NCBI RefSeq assembly: GCF_008801925.2
Contig: NZ_CP062803.1
Coordinates: 3,596,001 to 3,660,000, forward strand
Length of the DNA: 64,000 bases
From: Cupriavidus basilensis
GTDB lineage: Bacteria > Pseudomonadota > Gammaproteobacteria > Burkholderiales > Burkholderiaceae
Reading direction: 5' to 3'
Position numbers and translations under genes: made by a program. Positions 49,240-59,433 of the stretch are shown piece by piece (the first letter of the stretch is position 1; each line of letters begins with the position of its first letter). Under the pieces are notes generated by a model. That model saw nothing but the letters and a program-made list of their open reading frames with translations. It did no database searches and was not told where the DNA came from.

Positions 49240-50376
49240 ATGCGCACCGGCCTTCAACTTCGTTCGCAAATCAAGAGCAGCGGTGAACTCGTGCTGTCGC
49301 TAGACAGCGTCGACACGCCGCAACCCGGCCCGGATGAAGTGCTCATCCGCATCGAAGCCTCGCCCCTCAACCCGTCAGATCTTGGCCTGCTGTTCGGTGC
49401 GGCGGACATGAGCACGGCCAAGGCCAGCGGCACGGCGGAGCGCCCCGTGGTCACCGCGCGCGTCCCGCAAGGGGCCATGCGCAGCATGTCCGGCCGCATG
49501 GATGCGTCCATGCCGGTTGGCAATGAGGGCGCGGGCGTGGTCGTCGACGCAGGCTCGTCCCCCGCGGCGCAGGCGTTGCTGGGCAAGACCGTGGCTGCCA
49601 TCGGCGGCGCGATGTACTCGCAGTACCGCTGCATTCCGGCGGACCAGTGCCTGGTCCTGCCCGAAGGCGCCACGCCCGCCGATGGCGCGTCGTCATTCGT
49701 CAATCCGCTCACCGCGCTGGGCATGGTGGAGACCATGCGGCGCGAAGGGCATAGCGCCCTGGTGCACACCGCCGCGGCTTCCAACCTGGGCCAGATGCTC
49801 AACCAGATCTGCCTCAAGGATGGCATCAAGCTGGTGAACATCGTGCGCAAGGAAGAGCAGGCGGACCTGCTCAAGGCACAGGGTGCGGTCTACGTGTGCA
49901 ACACCGCATCGCCCACATTCATGCAGGACCTCACCGAGGCACTCGTCGCCACTGGCGCAACCATCGCGTTCGACGCCACCGGCGGCGGCAAGCTCGGCGG
50001 CCAGATCCTCACCTGCATGGAAGCGGCCTTGAACAAGACCGCACGCGAGTACAGCCGCTATGGCTCGGCCACCCACAAGCAGGTCTACCTCTACGGCGGC
50101 CTGGACACCAGCCCGACGGAGTTCAACCGCAGCTTCGGCATGGCGTGGGGCATGGGCGGCTGGCTGCTGTTCCCGTTCCTGCAGAAGATCGGGCGCGAGC
50201 GGGCCAACGAACTCAAGCAGCGCGTGGTGGCGGAACTGAAAACCACCTTTGCCAGCCATTACTCGAAGGAGATCTCGCTGGCCGAGGTGCTGGACCTGAA
50301 CGTGATCGCCGTCTACAACAAGCGCGCGACGGGTGAGAAGTACCTGATCAACCCGAACAAGGGCCTGGCAGGCTAA
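49240..50376 (+). CDS. Zinc-type alcohol dehydrogenase-like MDR oxidoreductase
   Basis: A 378-residue medium-chain dehydrogenase/reductase. The GroES-like N-terminal domain has EASPLNPSDLGLLFG and VGNEGAGVVVDAGS; the Rossmann domain has ALVHTAAASNLGQM and IAFDATGGGKLGGQ. Catalytic zinc ligands of alcohol dehydrogenase (Cys-His) are not evident, so it is more like the quinone reductase/enoyl reductase branch. AAGGAG lies 9 bases before the ATG at 49240. Substrate not deducible. No neighbouring partner. Confidence 0.88.
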   Translation: MRTGLQLRSQIKSSGELVLSLDSVDTPQPGPDEVLIRIEASPLNPSDLGLLFGAADMSTAKASGTAERPVVTARVPQGAMRSMSGRMDASMPVGNEGAGVVVDAGSSPAAQALLGKTVAAIGGAMYSQYRCIPADQCLVLPEGATPADGASSFVNPLTALGMVETMRREGHSALVHTAAASNLGQMLNQICLKDGIKLVNIVRKEEQADLLKAQGAVYVCNTASPTFMQDLTEALVATGATIAFDATGGGKLGGQILTCMEAALNKTAREYSRYGSATHKQVYLYGGLDTSPTEFNRSFGMAWGMGGWLLFPFLQKIGRERANELKQRVVAELKTTFASHYSKEISLAEVLDLNVIAVYNKRATGEKYLINPNKGLAG

Positions 50377-50436
50377 GTCATCCCGGGGCGCCTAGCGCGC
50401 CCACCGTGTCAAGTATCAGCCGCCGCGCCGCGGCCA

Positions 50437-50562
50437 GCGGCGCTGGTCGGCTCCGTGGATCCTGGCAACTCGGCCACGGCGCTGTCTGGCGGCGCCAAGT
50501 ACGGCTATCGCCTGCTGGTCGTCATGGCCGCGTCCAGTCTCGCCGCCATGCTCCTCTACAAT
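50437..50562 (+). pseudogene. N-terminal relic of an Nramp-type manganese transporter (MntH)
   Basis: A frame contains VDPGNSATALSGGAKYGYRL then LVVMAASSLAAMLL, matching the conserved first helix of MntH/Nramp proteins, which reads [21 protein letters not shown], with the metal-binding DPGN intact. After about 40 residues the similarity ends. No other part of the transporter is present, so this is a relic between the MDR gene and the ABC receptor gene. Confidence 0.65.
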
Positions 50563-50682
50563 GGATCACCGAGCGCGTTCAAGGCGTGGACCGGTAATGT
50601 GCCGGGCGCGCATCGGAGAATCGGGAGCGGTAGCTGGCCGCTGCCGAATTACATAACGAGAAACACAGAGGAGAGACAACCC

Positions 50683-51858
<1,176 letters not shown>

Positions 51859-51879
51859 GGATTTGCAAGGATATTTGAG

Positions 51880-52749
51880 ATGAGCAATACGACGATTGGC
51901 TTTATCGGCCTTGGTGCCATGGGCACGCCGATGGTGCGCCACCTGCTCGCCGGCGGCCACGCCGTGCGCGCCTATGTACGCCGCCCCGAGGCCGCCGACG
52001 CAGCCCGCGCGCTTGGCGCCGTGCCCTGCAGCACGCCGGCGCAAGCCGCGCGCGGCGCCTCGGTGGTGTTTACCAACGTCACGTCATCGGACGACGTGCA
52101 GGCCGTGCTGCTGGGCGAGCACGGCGTGATCGAGGGCGCGGCGCCGGGCACCATCTGCATCGACCACAGCACGATCTCGCCCATCGTCACCCGCGAGATC
52201 GCCGCCAGGCTGGCCGAGCGCGGCATCGAAGCACTGGACTGCCCGGTCTCCGGCGGCACGGTCGGCGCCGAGGCCGCCAGCCTCACCATCATGGTGGGCG
52301 GCAAGGCCGAGATGCTGGAGCGCGTGCGGCCGCTGCTCGCGCTGCTCGGCAAGACCATCACCCACATCGGCGACCATGGCGCGGGGCAAGTCGCCAAGCT
52401 GTGCAACCAGATCGCGCAGGTGGTCAATATCGAAGGCATTGCCGAAGCCATGCGCTTCGCGCAGGCGCAGCAGGTAGACAGCGGCCGCGTGCTGCAAGCC
52501 ATGGCCACCGGCATGGCTGGCAGCCGCATGCTCGACATGATGGGACCGAAGATGGTCGCCCACGACTTTGCCCCCGGTATCGAAGCGCGGCTGCACGACA
52601 AGGACTTCGGCCTGGCCGCGCAGATTGCGCGCCAGCTCGGGCTGGAGCTGCCGGCCATGCAAGCCACCTCGCGCCAGCTCGGCACGCTGATGGAAAAGGG
52701 CTGGGGCAAGGACGATACATCGTCGCTACTGCGGGTGCTGGAGGGCTGA
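51880..52749 (+). CDS. NAD-dependent beta-hydroxyacid dehydrogenase family protein
   Basis: A 289-residue 6-phosphogluconate dehydrogenase/3-hydroxyisobutyrate dehydrogenase family enzyme. Rossmann motif GFIGLGAMGTPMVRHL (8-23), substrate segment DCPVSGGTVGAEAASL with the conserved Ser-Gly-Gly, and catalytic Lys near 173 in GQVAKLCNQ. It oxidises or reduces a small 2- or 3-hydroxyacid. The AAGGAT upstream and 22-bp gap suggest cotranscription with the ABC receptor, so the ligand of that receptor may be the enzyme's substrate or precursor (inference). Confidence 0.93.
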   Translation: MSNTTIGFIGLGAMGTPMVRHLLAGGHAVRAYVRRPEAADAARALGAVPCSTPAQAARGASVVFTNVTSSDDVQAVLLGEHGVIEGAAPGTICIDHSTISPIVTREIAARLAERGIEALDCPVSGGTVGAEAASLTIMVGGKAEMLERVRPLLALLGKTITHIGDHGAGQVAKLCNQIAQVVNIEGIAEAMRFAQAQQVDSGRVLQAMATGMAGSRMLDMMGPKMVAHDFAPGIEARLHDKDFGLAAQIARQLGLELPAMQATSRQLGTLMEKGWGKDDTSSLLRVLEG

Positions 52750-52800
52750 ATGGCCGAGGAGTGGGCGAAGCGTGGCCAAAGAGTGGCCAAAAAGGAGGCG

Positions 52801-53730
52801 CTAAGCCACCCCCATCATCCGCCGCACAGCCAGCAGCAGCGGGCTGTCCTTGTCGGCGAAATCGTGCATCACGTTGAAATGGTGCCTGTCGGGCATCGGC
52901 ACATGCGCCGCGCCCGGTGCCTGCGCGTTGGCAGGCCAGCCGGCGCGCAGCAGATCGGTCTGCCGGTGGTATTCGCCCGGCTCCAGCCCGCCCACAGCAG
53001 TGACCAGCGGCGCATCCGTGGCCGGCGGCAGGAAGGCCGGCGAGAGCCGGTCAACGTCGCGCGCCGATAGCTTCAGGTCGACCTGCAGGAAATCCGCCCG
53101 GCGCAGCGGCTCCAGGTCATGCAGGCCGCTGACCGAGACCACGCCCTTGACCAGGTCGGCCGGCAGATCGCTGCCTACGCGCGGCCATAGCGTGGTGAGC
53201 ATCATCGCGGCCATGTGGCCGCCGACGGAATGCCCGCCCACGAAGATGCGCGCTTTGTCGTGGCCAAGCCGGCCCGACTCCCGGTACAGCCACGCCACGC
53301 TGCGCACGGCCTGCAGCACGATGGTCTGCACCGTCACCGCCGGGCACAGCGAGTAATTGATCACCGCCACCGACACGCCGCAGTGCGGCAACGCATTGGC
53401 CACCAGGCTGTGGTCGCGCTTGTCCAGCGCGCGCCAGTAGCCGCCGTGAAGGAACACCAGCAGCGGCGGCGGCCCATCGGTGGCGCCCGGCTCGGCCGGG
53501 AAGTAATCGAGCCGCTCGTCCGCCGCGTGCGGGCCAGGCTCGGCACCGGCATAGCTCAGGTCCTCCAGCCAGCCGGCGCGCTTGCGCACCTGCCGCGACA
53601 ACGCCGCCCAGTGGGCCATGTGGGCGGCATTGTCGGGCACGTTGGCCCGGTTGTTGTATTCGCGTGCGTAGAAGGCGGGATCCTGCGACGGCAGCTGTGC
53701 AAGGCTGGCGAAGGAGGGCTGGGCTGACAT
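52801..53730 (-). CDS. Alpha/beta hydrolase, kynurenine-formamidase-like
   Basis: A 309-residue cytoplasmic esterase/amidase of the BD-FAE family. HGGYW (residues about 104-108) is the oxyanion motif characteristic of kynurenine-formamidase-type and carboxylesterase-type hydrolases, followed by nucleophile elbow GGHSVGGHM and the His in PDRHHFNVMHDF. N-terminal DPAFYAREYNNRANVPD is also common in the group. It may cleave N-formylkynurenine or another small amide/ester; no kynurenine genes are adjacent. The ATG at 53730 follows GGAGCC. Confidence 0.88.
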   Translation of the reverse strand: MSAQPSFASLAQLPSQDPAFYAREYNNRANVPDNAAHMAHWAALSRQVRKRAGWLEDLSYAGAEPGPHAADERLDYFPAEPGATDGPPPLLVFLHGGYWRALDKRDHSLVANALPHCGVSVAVINYSLCPAVTVQTIVLQAVRSVAWLYRESGRLGHDKARIFVGGHSVGGHMAAMMLTTLWPRVGSDLPADLVKGVVSVSGLHDLEPLRRADFLQVDLKLSARDVDRLSPAFLPPATDAPLVTAVGGLEPGEYHRQTDLLRAGWPANAQAPGAAHVPMPDRHHFNVMHDFADKDSPLLLAVRRMMGVA

Positions 53731-54421
53731 GTGGCTCCGGGGTGGATGGGAGAAACCGGGCGGCGCCACGGCTGCAAGCATGCTAGCGCGTTCGCACAGC
53801 TTCAGATATCGACAACTTCCCGGATATCTGCCCTACCGTCCCCACCGCCCCATCGTCGTCTAACGCCATCCGCGCGCCGGCCAGGACCACCTGCCGGGTC
53901 CGGGCCCCTGGCGCTTCGCCCGTGTAAAGGCATCGCCTCGCGCTGAAAATTGGGGTGACCACAAGGGTGTCCCCACACCCATACCCCTCCCCGTACCCCT
54001 ACCAATACCCCTGCCAATATTGCCGCGAAATTCAAGACTTTTCCTATTCTATTTTTTTCCCGCGGAAAATATACTGCAGTTGCGCGATCAAGAGCCGTTG
54101 CATCGCCTATGCACTGCCGGCACGCAAGAAGAGGGGAGTTCCGAACGTTGCCAGCAGATTGAGGCGACCTGCCCAGTAACGTCAACGCATTGATCTAAAT
54201 CGCCACTTAAGCCGAATTCCACAGCAGAAATCGGGAGGCGAAATATTCGCGCAACTTGCACGGGATGCGAGACGAGAAGCTGTGGTTACAGCAGCGCCTG
54301 AAATCAGATTTTTTCTCGGCTAAAAATAATTTGCGCATGCTTGCTGGCTCCTGGACTAGTCACAACGGGTGATTCGCCTTGTGACGATGTCTTGGCCGAA
54401 CCTTGTCTATTTGGTGGAATG
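53731..54421. other. Non-coding region upstream of the fimbrial adhesin
   Basis: About 690 bases with falling GC content toward the adhesin gene. It holds a 12-bp tandem repeat array (53978-54025) and AT-rich tracts that could be promoter. No supported ORF. Confidence 0.45.
53978..54025. repeat. 12-bp tandem repeat array, 4 imperfect copies
   Basis: Units CCCATACCCCTC, CCCGTACCCCTA, CCAATACCCCTG and CCAATATTGCCG. They lie about 400 bp upstream of the fimbrial adhesin start. Changes in copy number could alter promoter spacing. Confidence 0.7.
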
Positions 54422-55450
54422 ATGAAGAAACTGATCCGAATTTTTGCCTTTTTTAGCATCGCAATTTTGTTGAATGCAATACCTTCAATAGCACAAGCCC
54501 AATTCCCACCTCATCAATCATGTCCTTACAAAACGCTTATGTCACCGCCGTCGACAATCGCTTTCGACCCAGGGGTCCCGGACGGAACAGTACTATGGAG
54601 TGGAAATCTTCAGACTAATTATCGGAGTTCCAACGCATCCACTGGTGGTTACGTGTGCCCCTCAAGTGCCTTTAACATACATTTCGAGGGAACAACACCC
54701 TACTTGGGCAACAATCTTTACACGACTGGCATTCCCGGTATTTCGTATCGCTTCAAGATGACTGGCCCGACAACTGGCCCGATTATTTATCCGTCGTGTT
54801 TTCTGCAGAAATATTTTCCGCACATCTGCTGGATCAATGAACTCGGGGCCGGAATGACGAACCATACGTTGTCCGTTGAACTTATAAAGACAGGCTCAAT
54901 TACCGGCGGCGGTGCACTGTCAGGAGTGTTTGCACACTGGTTCGTACAGTTAGGGAGGTCCTATGCCACCTACTCCTGGGGGGGAAGCGTTGTGATACAG
55001 CCAACTATCCCCACGTGCAAGGTGTCGATGCCATCGATTGCGGTCCGTCTTCGAGACGTAAACGTAAACGTCTTTACCGGAGTCGGAAAAACGTCACCAA
55101 GCCAGCCATTTGATATCGTGCTGCAGTGCTCTGGCGGAAATACCGGCACAAGCACAGATGTCTATACGACGCTGACCGACCAGACCGATCCAAGTAACGT
55201 TTCAGATACCCTGTCCCTTACCAAGGACTCCACTGCATCCGGTGTTGGCATTCAGGTTTTAAATGGGACCACGGTGATCAAATATGGCCCGGATTCCAGC
55301 GCCGCGGGCAATAAGAATCAGTGGAAGGCAGGTTCAACTGGTAATGGCACATTCACTATACCGCTGACAGCCCGGTACATCCAGACCACGCCCTCGGTGA
55401 AAGCGGGAACTGCAAATGGTCGTGCGACTTTCACGATGAACTATCAGTAA
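54422..55450 (+). CDS. Fimbrial tip adhesin-like protein (type 1 pilus family)
   Basis: A 342-residue exported protein. Signal peptide of about 26 residues (MKKLIRIFAFFSIAILL..., cleavage near AQA-QF), an N-terminal receptor-binding-like domain with several Cys, then a C-terminal pilin domain of the fimbrial superfamily (CKVSMPSIAVRLRDVNV, FDIVLQCSGGNT, and a terminal strand ARYIQTTPSVKAGTANGRAT ending FTMNYQ). The two-domain layout fits a FimH-like tip adhesin. No chaperone, usher or major pilin is in the window. Its AT content is markedly above its neighbours, suggesting acquisition. GGTGGA precedes ATG at 54422; an ATG three bases earlier is also possible. Confidence 0.82.
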   Translation: MKKLIRIFAFFSIAILLNAIPSIAQAQFPPHQSCPYKTLMSPPSTIAFDPGVPDGTVLWSGNLQTNYRSSNASTGGYVCPSSAFNIHFEGTTPYLGNNLYTTGIPGISYRFKMTGPTTGPIIYPSCFLQKYFPHICWINELGAGMTNHTLSVELIKTGSITGGGALSGVFAHWFVQLGRSYATYSWGGSVVIQPTIPTCKVSMPSIAVRLRDVNVNVFTGVGKTSPSQPFDIVLQCSGGNTGTSTDVYTTLTDQTDPSNVSDTLSLTKDSTASGVGIQVLNGTTVIKYGPDSSAAGNKNQWKAGSTGNGTFTIPLTARYIQTTPSVKAGTANGRATFTMNYQ

Positions 55451-55819
55451 AGAACAGATATGTGATTAAAAGTGTGAAGCCAGGGTGAACGGACCGCCCT
55501 GGCCATGGACCTGCTCTGCCGCCAGAAGACCCATGCCGTCTTCACCGAGGCCACCGGCCCGCGCCTGCCACGATTCGGCGCGCCTGCGCGTCTAGCCCAC
55601 CATCGGCGATTTCATCCGCCGTACAGCCCCGAAGCCGCCTGAATCCTGCGATCGCAGCCGGGCGACGCGGGACAAGCGGACGCGCCAGGGCTGCGGATGG
55701 GGCGCGTTGGGGGTCCGCTACCGGGGCCAGTTGTGGCCTGGCAGGATTTGCGGCATAATTCCCGGCTCAGCACCGTGCTGGTACGCCGGACTCCCGGCAA
55801 ATCCGCCAGCACCCACTCC
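55451..55819. other. Non-coding stretch before tRNA-Leu(CAA)
   Basis: About 370 bases. Composition returns to high GC. Broken frames occur but none is identifiable. The tRNA promoter must lie at its right end. Confidence 0.35.
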
Positions 55820-55904
55820 GCCCGGGTGGTGAAACAGGTAGACGCAGGGGACTCAAAATCCCCCGCCGCAAGGCGTGTCGGTTCGAGTCCGACCCCGGGC
55901 ACCA
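55820..55904 (+). tRNA. tRNA-Leu(CAA)
   Basis: An 85-nt class II tRNA including encoded CCA. Acceptor stem GCCCGGG/CCCGGGC, anticodon arm GGGGA-CTCAAAA-TCCCC with anticodon CAA, long variable arm, T arm GGTTCGAGTCC. Confidence 0.95.
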
Positions 55905-55995
55905 CTATATTTCCCAAAAAAAACAAGCAGATACGCTCGAGGGCGGGCGCAGCTTCACCACACGCTTATGTTCCGTACAGCGTCCTGGCCCGAAG

Positions 55996-56901
55996 CTATG
56001 CGGGAAAAAACTCAACCCGCTCCCCCGCGCCAGCCATCGACTGCCCGAACGTAATCCAGCCGTGCCCTCTGAGCGCGACCTCATCACGGCGCAGGATGAT
56101 TTCGTCATCGCCATCGATGGCGACATGCGTGCCATTCGCGCTTCGGTCGATCAGCATGTATTTACCCGCGCGGAACTCGACCATTGCATGGAACCGCGAG
56201 GTCTGCGGATCCGCGACGACGATCGTCATCGCGGCGTCGCGCCCTAGCGTGACCGGCGGCGAGGCGCCGTTCATGCGGACCTCCATCTCCCGATACCGCA
56301 GCGTTAGCAGCGCGGGGCGGATCGCGCGCTGGCTGACATCGGCCAGAATGGTCAGGTCGGCGTTCTGCTGCCATATCGCTTCGAACAACTCCACGGGCAC
56401 GTCCTTGCCGCGCACCTGTATCGGGTAGAGGTAGCGCATCGCCTGGCGCAGGCTTGCCGGCAGATGCGCCACGGCGTCCTTGCTGGTGATGATCTGCCCC
56501 TGCGATGCGAGCTTGGTGAGGCGCGCGGCAAGGTTCACTGTGTCGCCGAACACGTCGCCCGATGCATCCTGCAGGAGCGGGCCGTGGTGAAAGCCGATAT
56601 GGATGGACATGGGGATGCCGGATACGGGCGGCAGCGCTGCAATCGCCATCTGCATGTCGAGTGCAGCCTGCATGGCATTCTCGGCGCAGGGGAACACCGC
56701 CATGACTTCATCGCCGATGGTCTTCACCACGCGGCCTTGCTGCGCCGATGAACAGGACTTCATCAGGGCAATGCACTGCCCGATTGCACCGAAGGCGGCC
56801 GTGTTGCCTGCCTTTTCATACAGCTTGGTGCTGCTGCTGATATCCGCGAACAGTACGGAACCGTCACCGTCGGACATCGCAGGCATCGATTCCCGGCCCA
56901 T
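55996..56901 (-). CDS. Adenylate/guanylate cyclase-domain protein with C-terminal FHA domain
   Basis: A 301-residue cytoplasmic protein. The class III nucleotidyl cyclase domain (about 10-170) has VLFADISSSTKLYEKAG with the metal-binding Asp, VVKTIGDEVMAVFP with the second Asp, and FGDTVNLAARL with Asn and Arg. The FHA domain (about 220-300) has VTLGRDAAMTIVV, SRFHAMVEF and DRSANGTHVA, which bind phosphothreonine. This links cyclic nucleotide production to Ser/Thr phosphorylation. The start at 56901 has GAGG in front; the start region lies in a 12-bp tandem duplication. It follows the patatin gene on the same strand by 86 bp. Confidence 0.9.
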   Translation of the reverse strand: MGRESMPAMSDGDGSVLFADISSSTKLYEKAGNTAAFGAIGQCIALMKSCSSAQQGRVVKTIGDEVMAVFPCAENAMQAALDMQMAIAALPPVSGIPMSIHIGFHHGPLLQDASGDVFGDTVNLAARLTKLASQGQIITSKDAVAHLPASLRQAMRYLYPIQVRGKDVPVELFEAIWQQNADLTILADVSQRAIRPALLTLRYREMEVRMNGASPPVTLGRDAAMTIVVADPQTSRFHAMVEFRAGKYMLIDRSANGTHVAIDGDDEIILRRDEVALRGHGWITFGQSMAGAGERVEFFPA

Positions 56902-56923
56902 ATGCACCTCAATATGCACCTCA
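56900..56923. repeat. 12-bp tandem duplication at the cyclase start
   Basis: ATATGCACCTCA is present twice in tandem. On the coding (minus) strand it duplicates the ribosome-binding site GAGGTGCAT that precedes the ATG at 56901. Confidence 0.85.
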
Positions 56924-56987
56924 ACCTGTTCGCTCGCCGCGCGCCTCGCGCGGCGCCCTGCACTGATGGTAGTACGCGCCAGAACGC

Positions 56988-58022
56988 TCAAAGGAATGTT
57001 TCAGCGATATCGATCGATGAGCGCTGGCCGAGTGCCTCGAAGTTTGCCGCGAGCCAGGCGTCGGCCCGCTCGCGCCCGAGCGTGAACAGGCCGCGCAGGA
57101 AGGCCCAGTCCGCGTTGAACTTGCTGGGCGCGCCCAGCCGTGCCATCTCGGTTTCGGCATCGATGCCGTGGATCAGCATGCGGCGGTAGCGTGACGGGTC
57201 GAGCGCGCCTTCATCGATCAGCCGGGTGATGAACTCGATGGCGCGCATCTCTCGCATCAACGAGGAGTTAAAGCTGAGCGTGTTGATACGGTCCAGGATT
57301 TCGCGTGCCGTAACAGGCACCCGGGGAATGTGGATCGGGTTGAGGCGGATGATCAGCACATCGCGGCTGTCGGTCTCATAGATCAGCGGATAGATCGGCG
57401 GGTTGCCCATGTAGCCGCCGTCCCAGTAATACTCGCCGTCGATCTCCACGGCCTGGAACAGCGTCGGCAGGCAGGCCGAAGCCATCACGGCCTTGGCGCA
57501 GACCTCGCCAGTGCTGAACACGCGGATGCGCCCGCGCAGCACATTGGTTGCGCACAGGAACAGCTTGACGCTCTTGCTGCGGCGCAGCACCTCGAAATCG
57601 ATGGTCTCATCCAGGAGGTTCTGCAGCGGGTTGAGGTTGCAAGGATTGAGCTGGTAAGGCGAGTAAAAGCGCGTGAGATGGTCGAACATCATCCACGCGG
57701 GCGACATCTCCATACTGCCGCCGGCGCCCATCAACCGGTCCAGCCAGGTAGGTTGCAAGGGACTCAGCTTCGCGCAGTCGGACACCTTGCGCCAGCACGT
57801 CTCCAGGGCCTGCCGCGCGCCCTGCGGCCCACCGCTTGCCAGGCCGTAGGCGAGCACGGTGGCGTTGACGGCACCGGCGCTGGTGCCGCTGATGCCGTCG
57901 ATGCCGATGCGCTTGTCTTCCAGCAGCCGGTCCAGCACGCCCCAGCTGAATGCCCCATGGGTGCCGCCGCCTTGCAACGCGATGTTGATGTGGCGGATCG
58001 CGGGGGATTGCGTGGCTTGCAT
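56988..58022 (-). CDS. Patatin-like phospholipase
   Basis: A 344-residue lipid acyl hydrolase with the Ser-Asp dyad: oxyanion loop LQGGGTHGAFSWGVL (about 17-30), nucleophile Ser 48 in GISGTSAGAV and Asp 201 in YYWDGGYMGN. No signal peptide or autotransporter barrel, so it is cytoplasmic or peripheral; targets may be membrane lipids or PHA/acyl esters. The start at 58022 has GGAGG 7 bases upstream; the longer frame to 58298 is non-native. It is followed by the cyclase-FHA gene on the same strand, probably cotranscribed. Confidence 0.93.
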   Translation of the reverse strand: MQATQSPAIRHINIALQGGGTHGAFSWGVLDRLLEDKRIGIDGISGTSAGAVNATVLAYGLASGGPQGARQALETCWRKVSDCAKLSPLQPTWLDRLMGAGGSMEMSPAWMMFDHLTRFYSPYQLNPCNLNPLQNLLDETIDFEVLRRSKSVKLFLCATNVLRGRIRVFSTGEVCAKAVMASACLPTLFQAVEIDGEYYWDGGYMGNPPIYPLIYETDSRDVLIIRLNPIHIPRVPVTAREILDRINTLSFNSSLMREMRAIEFITRLIDEGALDPSRYRRMLIHGIDAETEMARLGAPSKFNADWAFLRGLFTLGRERADAWLAANFEALGQRSSIDIAETFL

Positions 58023-58233
58023 GGTGGCCTCCGGTTTCAGTGCCTCAGTGCCTCGGCGCCGCAGTGCTTCCGTACCGGGGAGCGGCGCTGGCTTCGCGGC
58101 GAGCGAGGAACATCTCCGTATGGTAGATGCGGGCGAACAATCCGCAGTGGCGTCATCTCCAGAGGCTTGCGCCGGATGCCTGTCGAACAAGTACCCCATC
58201 GAGCATGGCCATGCATCCAGACCAGGCACTTCC

Positions 58234-59103
58234 CTACCCCTCCCCCACCAGCCCCTTGATCCAACCGTGTACCACCCGCACCTCTGGCGAGGACTCAAGC
58301 CGTTCCGACGCCATCAGATAGTACGAATGCGCCGATGACAAGCTGACCGGCGACAACCGCACCAGTTGCCCGGACTTGAGCAGATGCAGCAGCAGCGAGC
58401 GGCGTCCGTACGCGATGCCCTGCCCGCGCATGGCGGCGTCCAGCATCAGGCCGGTGTCGGTGAAAGTGGTCACCCGGTGGCTGCGCGGCATCGGCAAGCC
58501 AGCTTCCCGGAACCAGGGCTCCCAGGCGTGGCGGCTGTGCGAGAGCAGCATGGCCTCACTGAACAGCTTGGGCAGGGCGCGCTGCCTAAGCGTGGCGAGA
58601 TAGGACGGGGCCGCCACCGGAAACCACTCGTCATGGCCAAGGTCCAGATGCGGCTCGACCGGCTTGGCACGGGCAAAGCGCAGCGCGATGTCCGCCTCGC
58701 CATGACGCGGTACCACCATCTGGCTCGTGGGGTTGAGCTCGATGGCGATCTGCGCATGGCTGCGCTGAAAATCGGCCAGCGCGGGCACGACACGGAAGCG
58801 GGCAAAGGAGGGGAGGACGCTGACGCGCACTGTGCGCTCGCCATCCATCTGGCCAAAGGCTTCGCCCAGCGTGGACAACGCTTGGCGCACGGATACCAGC
58901 AGGCGTTCGGCAGCTGGCGTGGGAGTCACCGTGCGGGTGGTCCGCGCAAACAGCACCATCCCGCTCAGTCGCTCCAGTTCCCGAATGCGGTGGCTGACCG
59001 TGCTGTGGGCGAGGCTAAGTTCCTCGGCGGCCTTGTGGAAACTCCGCAGCCGGGCTACGGCGTCAAAAGCGAGCAGCAGCGGAATCGGCGGGATGTGCTT
59101 CAT
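58234..59103 (-). CDS. LysR family transcriptional regulator, GcvA-like
   Basis: A 289-residue regulator. Helix-turn-helix near residues 8-50 (LLLAFDAVARLRSFHKAAEE, SLAHSTVSHRIRELE) and an effector domain with GEADIALRFARA and the GcvA-subfamily YYLMASERLESSPEVRVVHG end. It lies upstream of the patatin gene on the same strand with a 211-bp gap, and downstream of a small membrane protein. Target genes are uncertain. Confidence 0.9.
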   Translation of the reverse strand: MKHIPPIPLLLAFDAVARLRSFHKAAEELSLAHSTVSHRIRELERLSGMVLFARTTRTVTPTPAAERLLVSVRQALSTLGEAFGQMDGERTVRVSVLPSFARFRVVPALADFQRSHAQIAIELNPTSQMVVPRHGEADIALRFARAKPVEPHLDLGHDEWFPVAAPSYLATLRQRALPKLFSEAMLLSHSRHAWEPWFREAGLPMPRSHRVTTFTDTGLMLDAAMRGQGIAYGRRSLLLHLLKSGQLVRLSPVSLSSAHSYYLMASERLESSPEVRVVHGWIKGLVGEG

Positions 59104-59178
59104 GAGGGAGTGCGCGGGGCTGGCGCTGGCTTGGCGCCGGTTGGGAATGGCTGGATCGAAGCGCAGCGCGATGCGCGA

Positions 59179-59433
59179 TCATAGCGCACGCGCAGTGCGC
59201 CAGGCCCAGCCGAGCATGCCGGCGAACGCGAGCGGGCCCCACACAAACATCAGCTCGCCCAAGTCGGGCACCAGCGCGCGATGCGGCAGCGCGGCACTGC
59301 CCGCGCGCGCCCAGTCGGCTGCCAGAAGGGTCAGGCATGCCGCCTGCAGCAGGATGCTGCGGGCGGCGCGCTCCATGCCAAGCGCCGCGGAGGCGGCCAG
59401 GGGCACAAGGCCGAAAGTCAGGGCGGAAAGCAT
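59179..59433 (-). CDS. Small membrane protein
   Basis: An 84-residue protein with two to three hydrophobic helices (MLSALTFGLVPLAASAALGM, LLQAACLTLLAADW, ELMFVWGPLAFAGMLGWAWR). The start at 59433 is chosen because GGGAG lies 6-7 bases upstream. No family recognised; it is likely an inner-membrane protein. Located upstream of the LysR gene on the same strand. Confidence 0.6.
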   Translation of the reverse strand: MLSALTFGLVPLAASAALGMERAARSILLQAACLTLLAADWARAGSAALPHRALVPDLGELMFVWGPLAFAGMLGWAWRTARAL

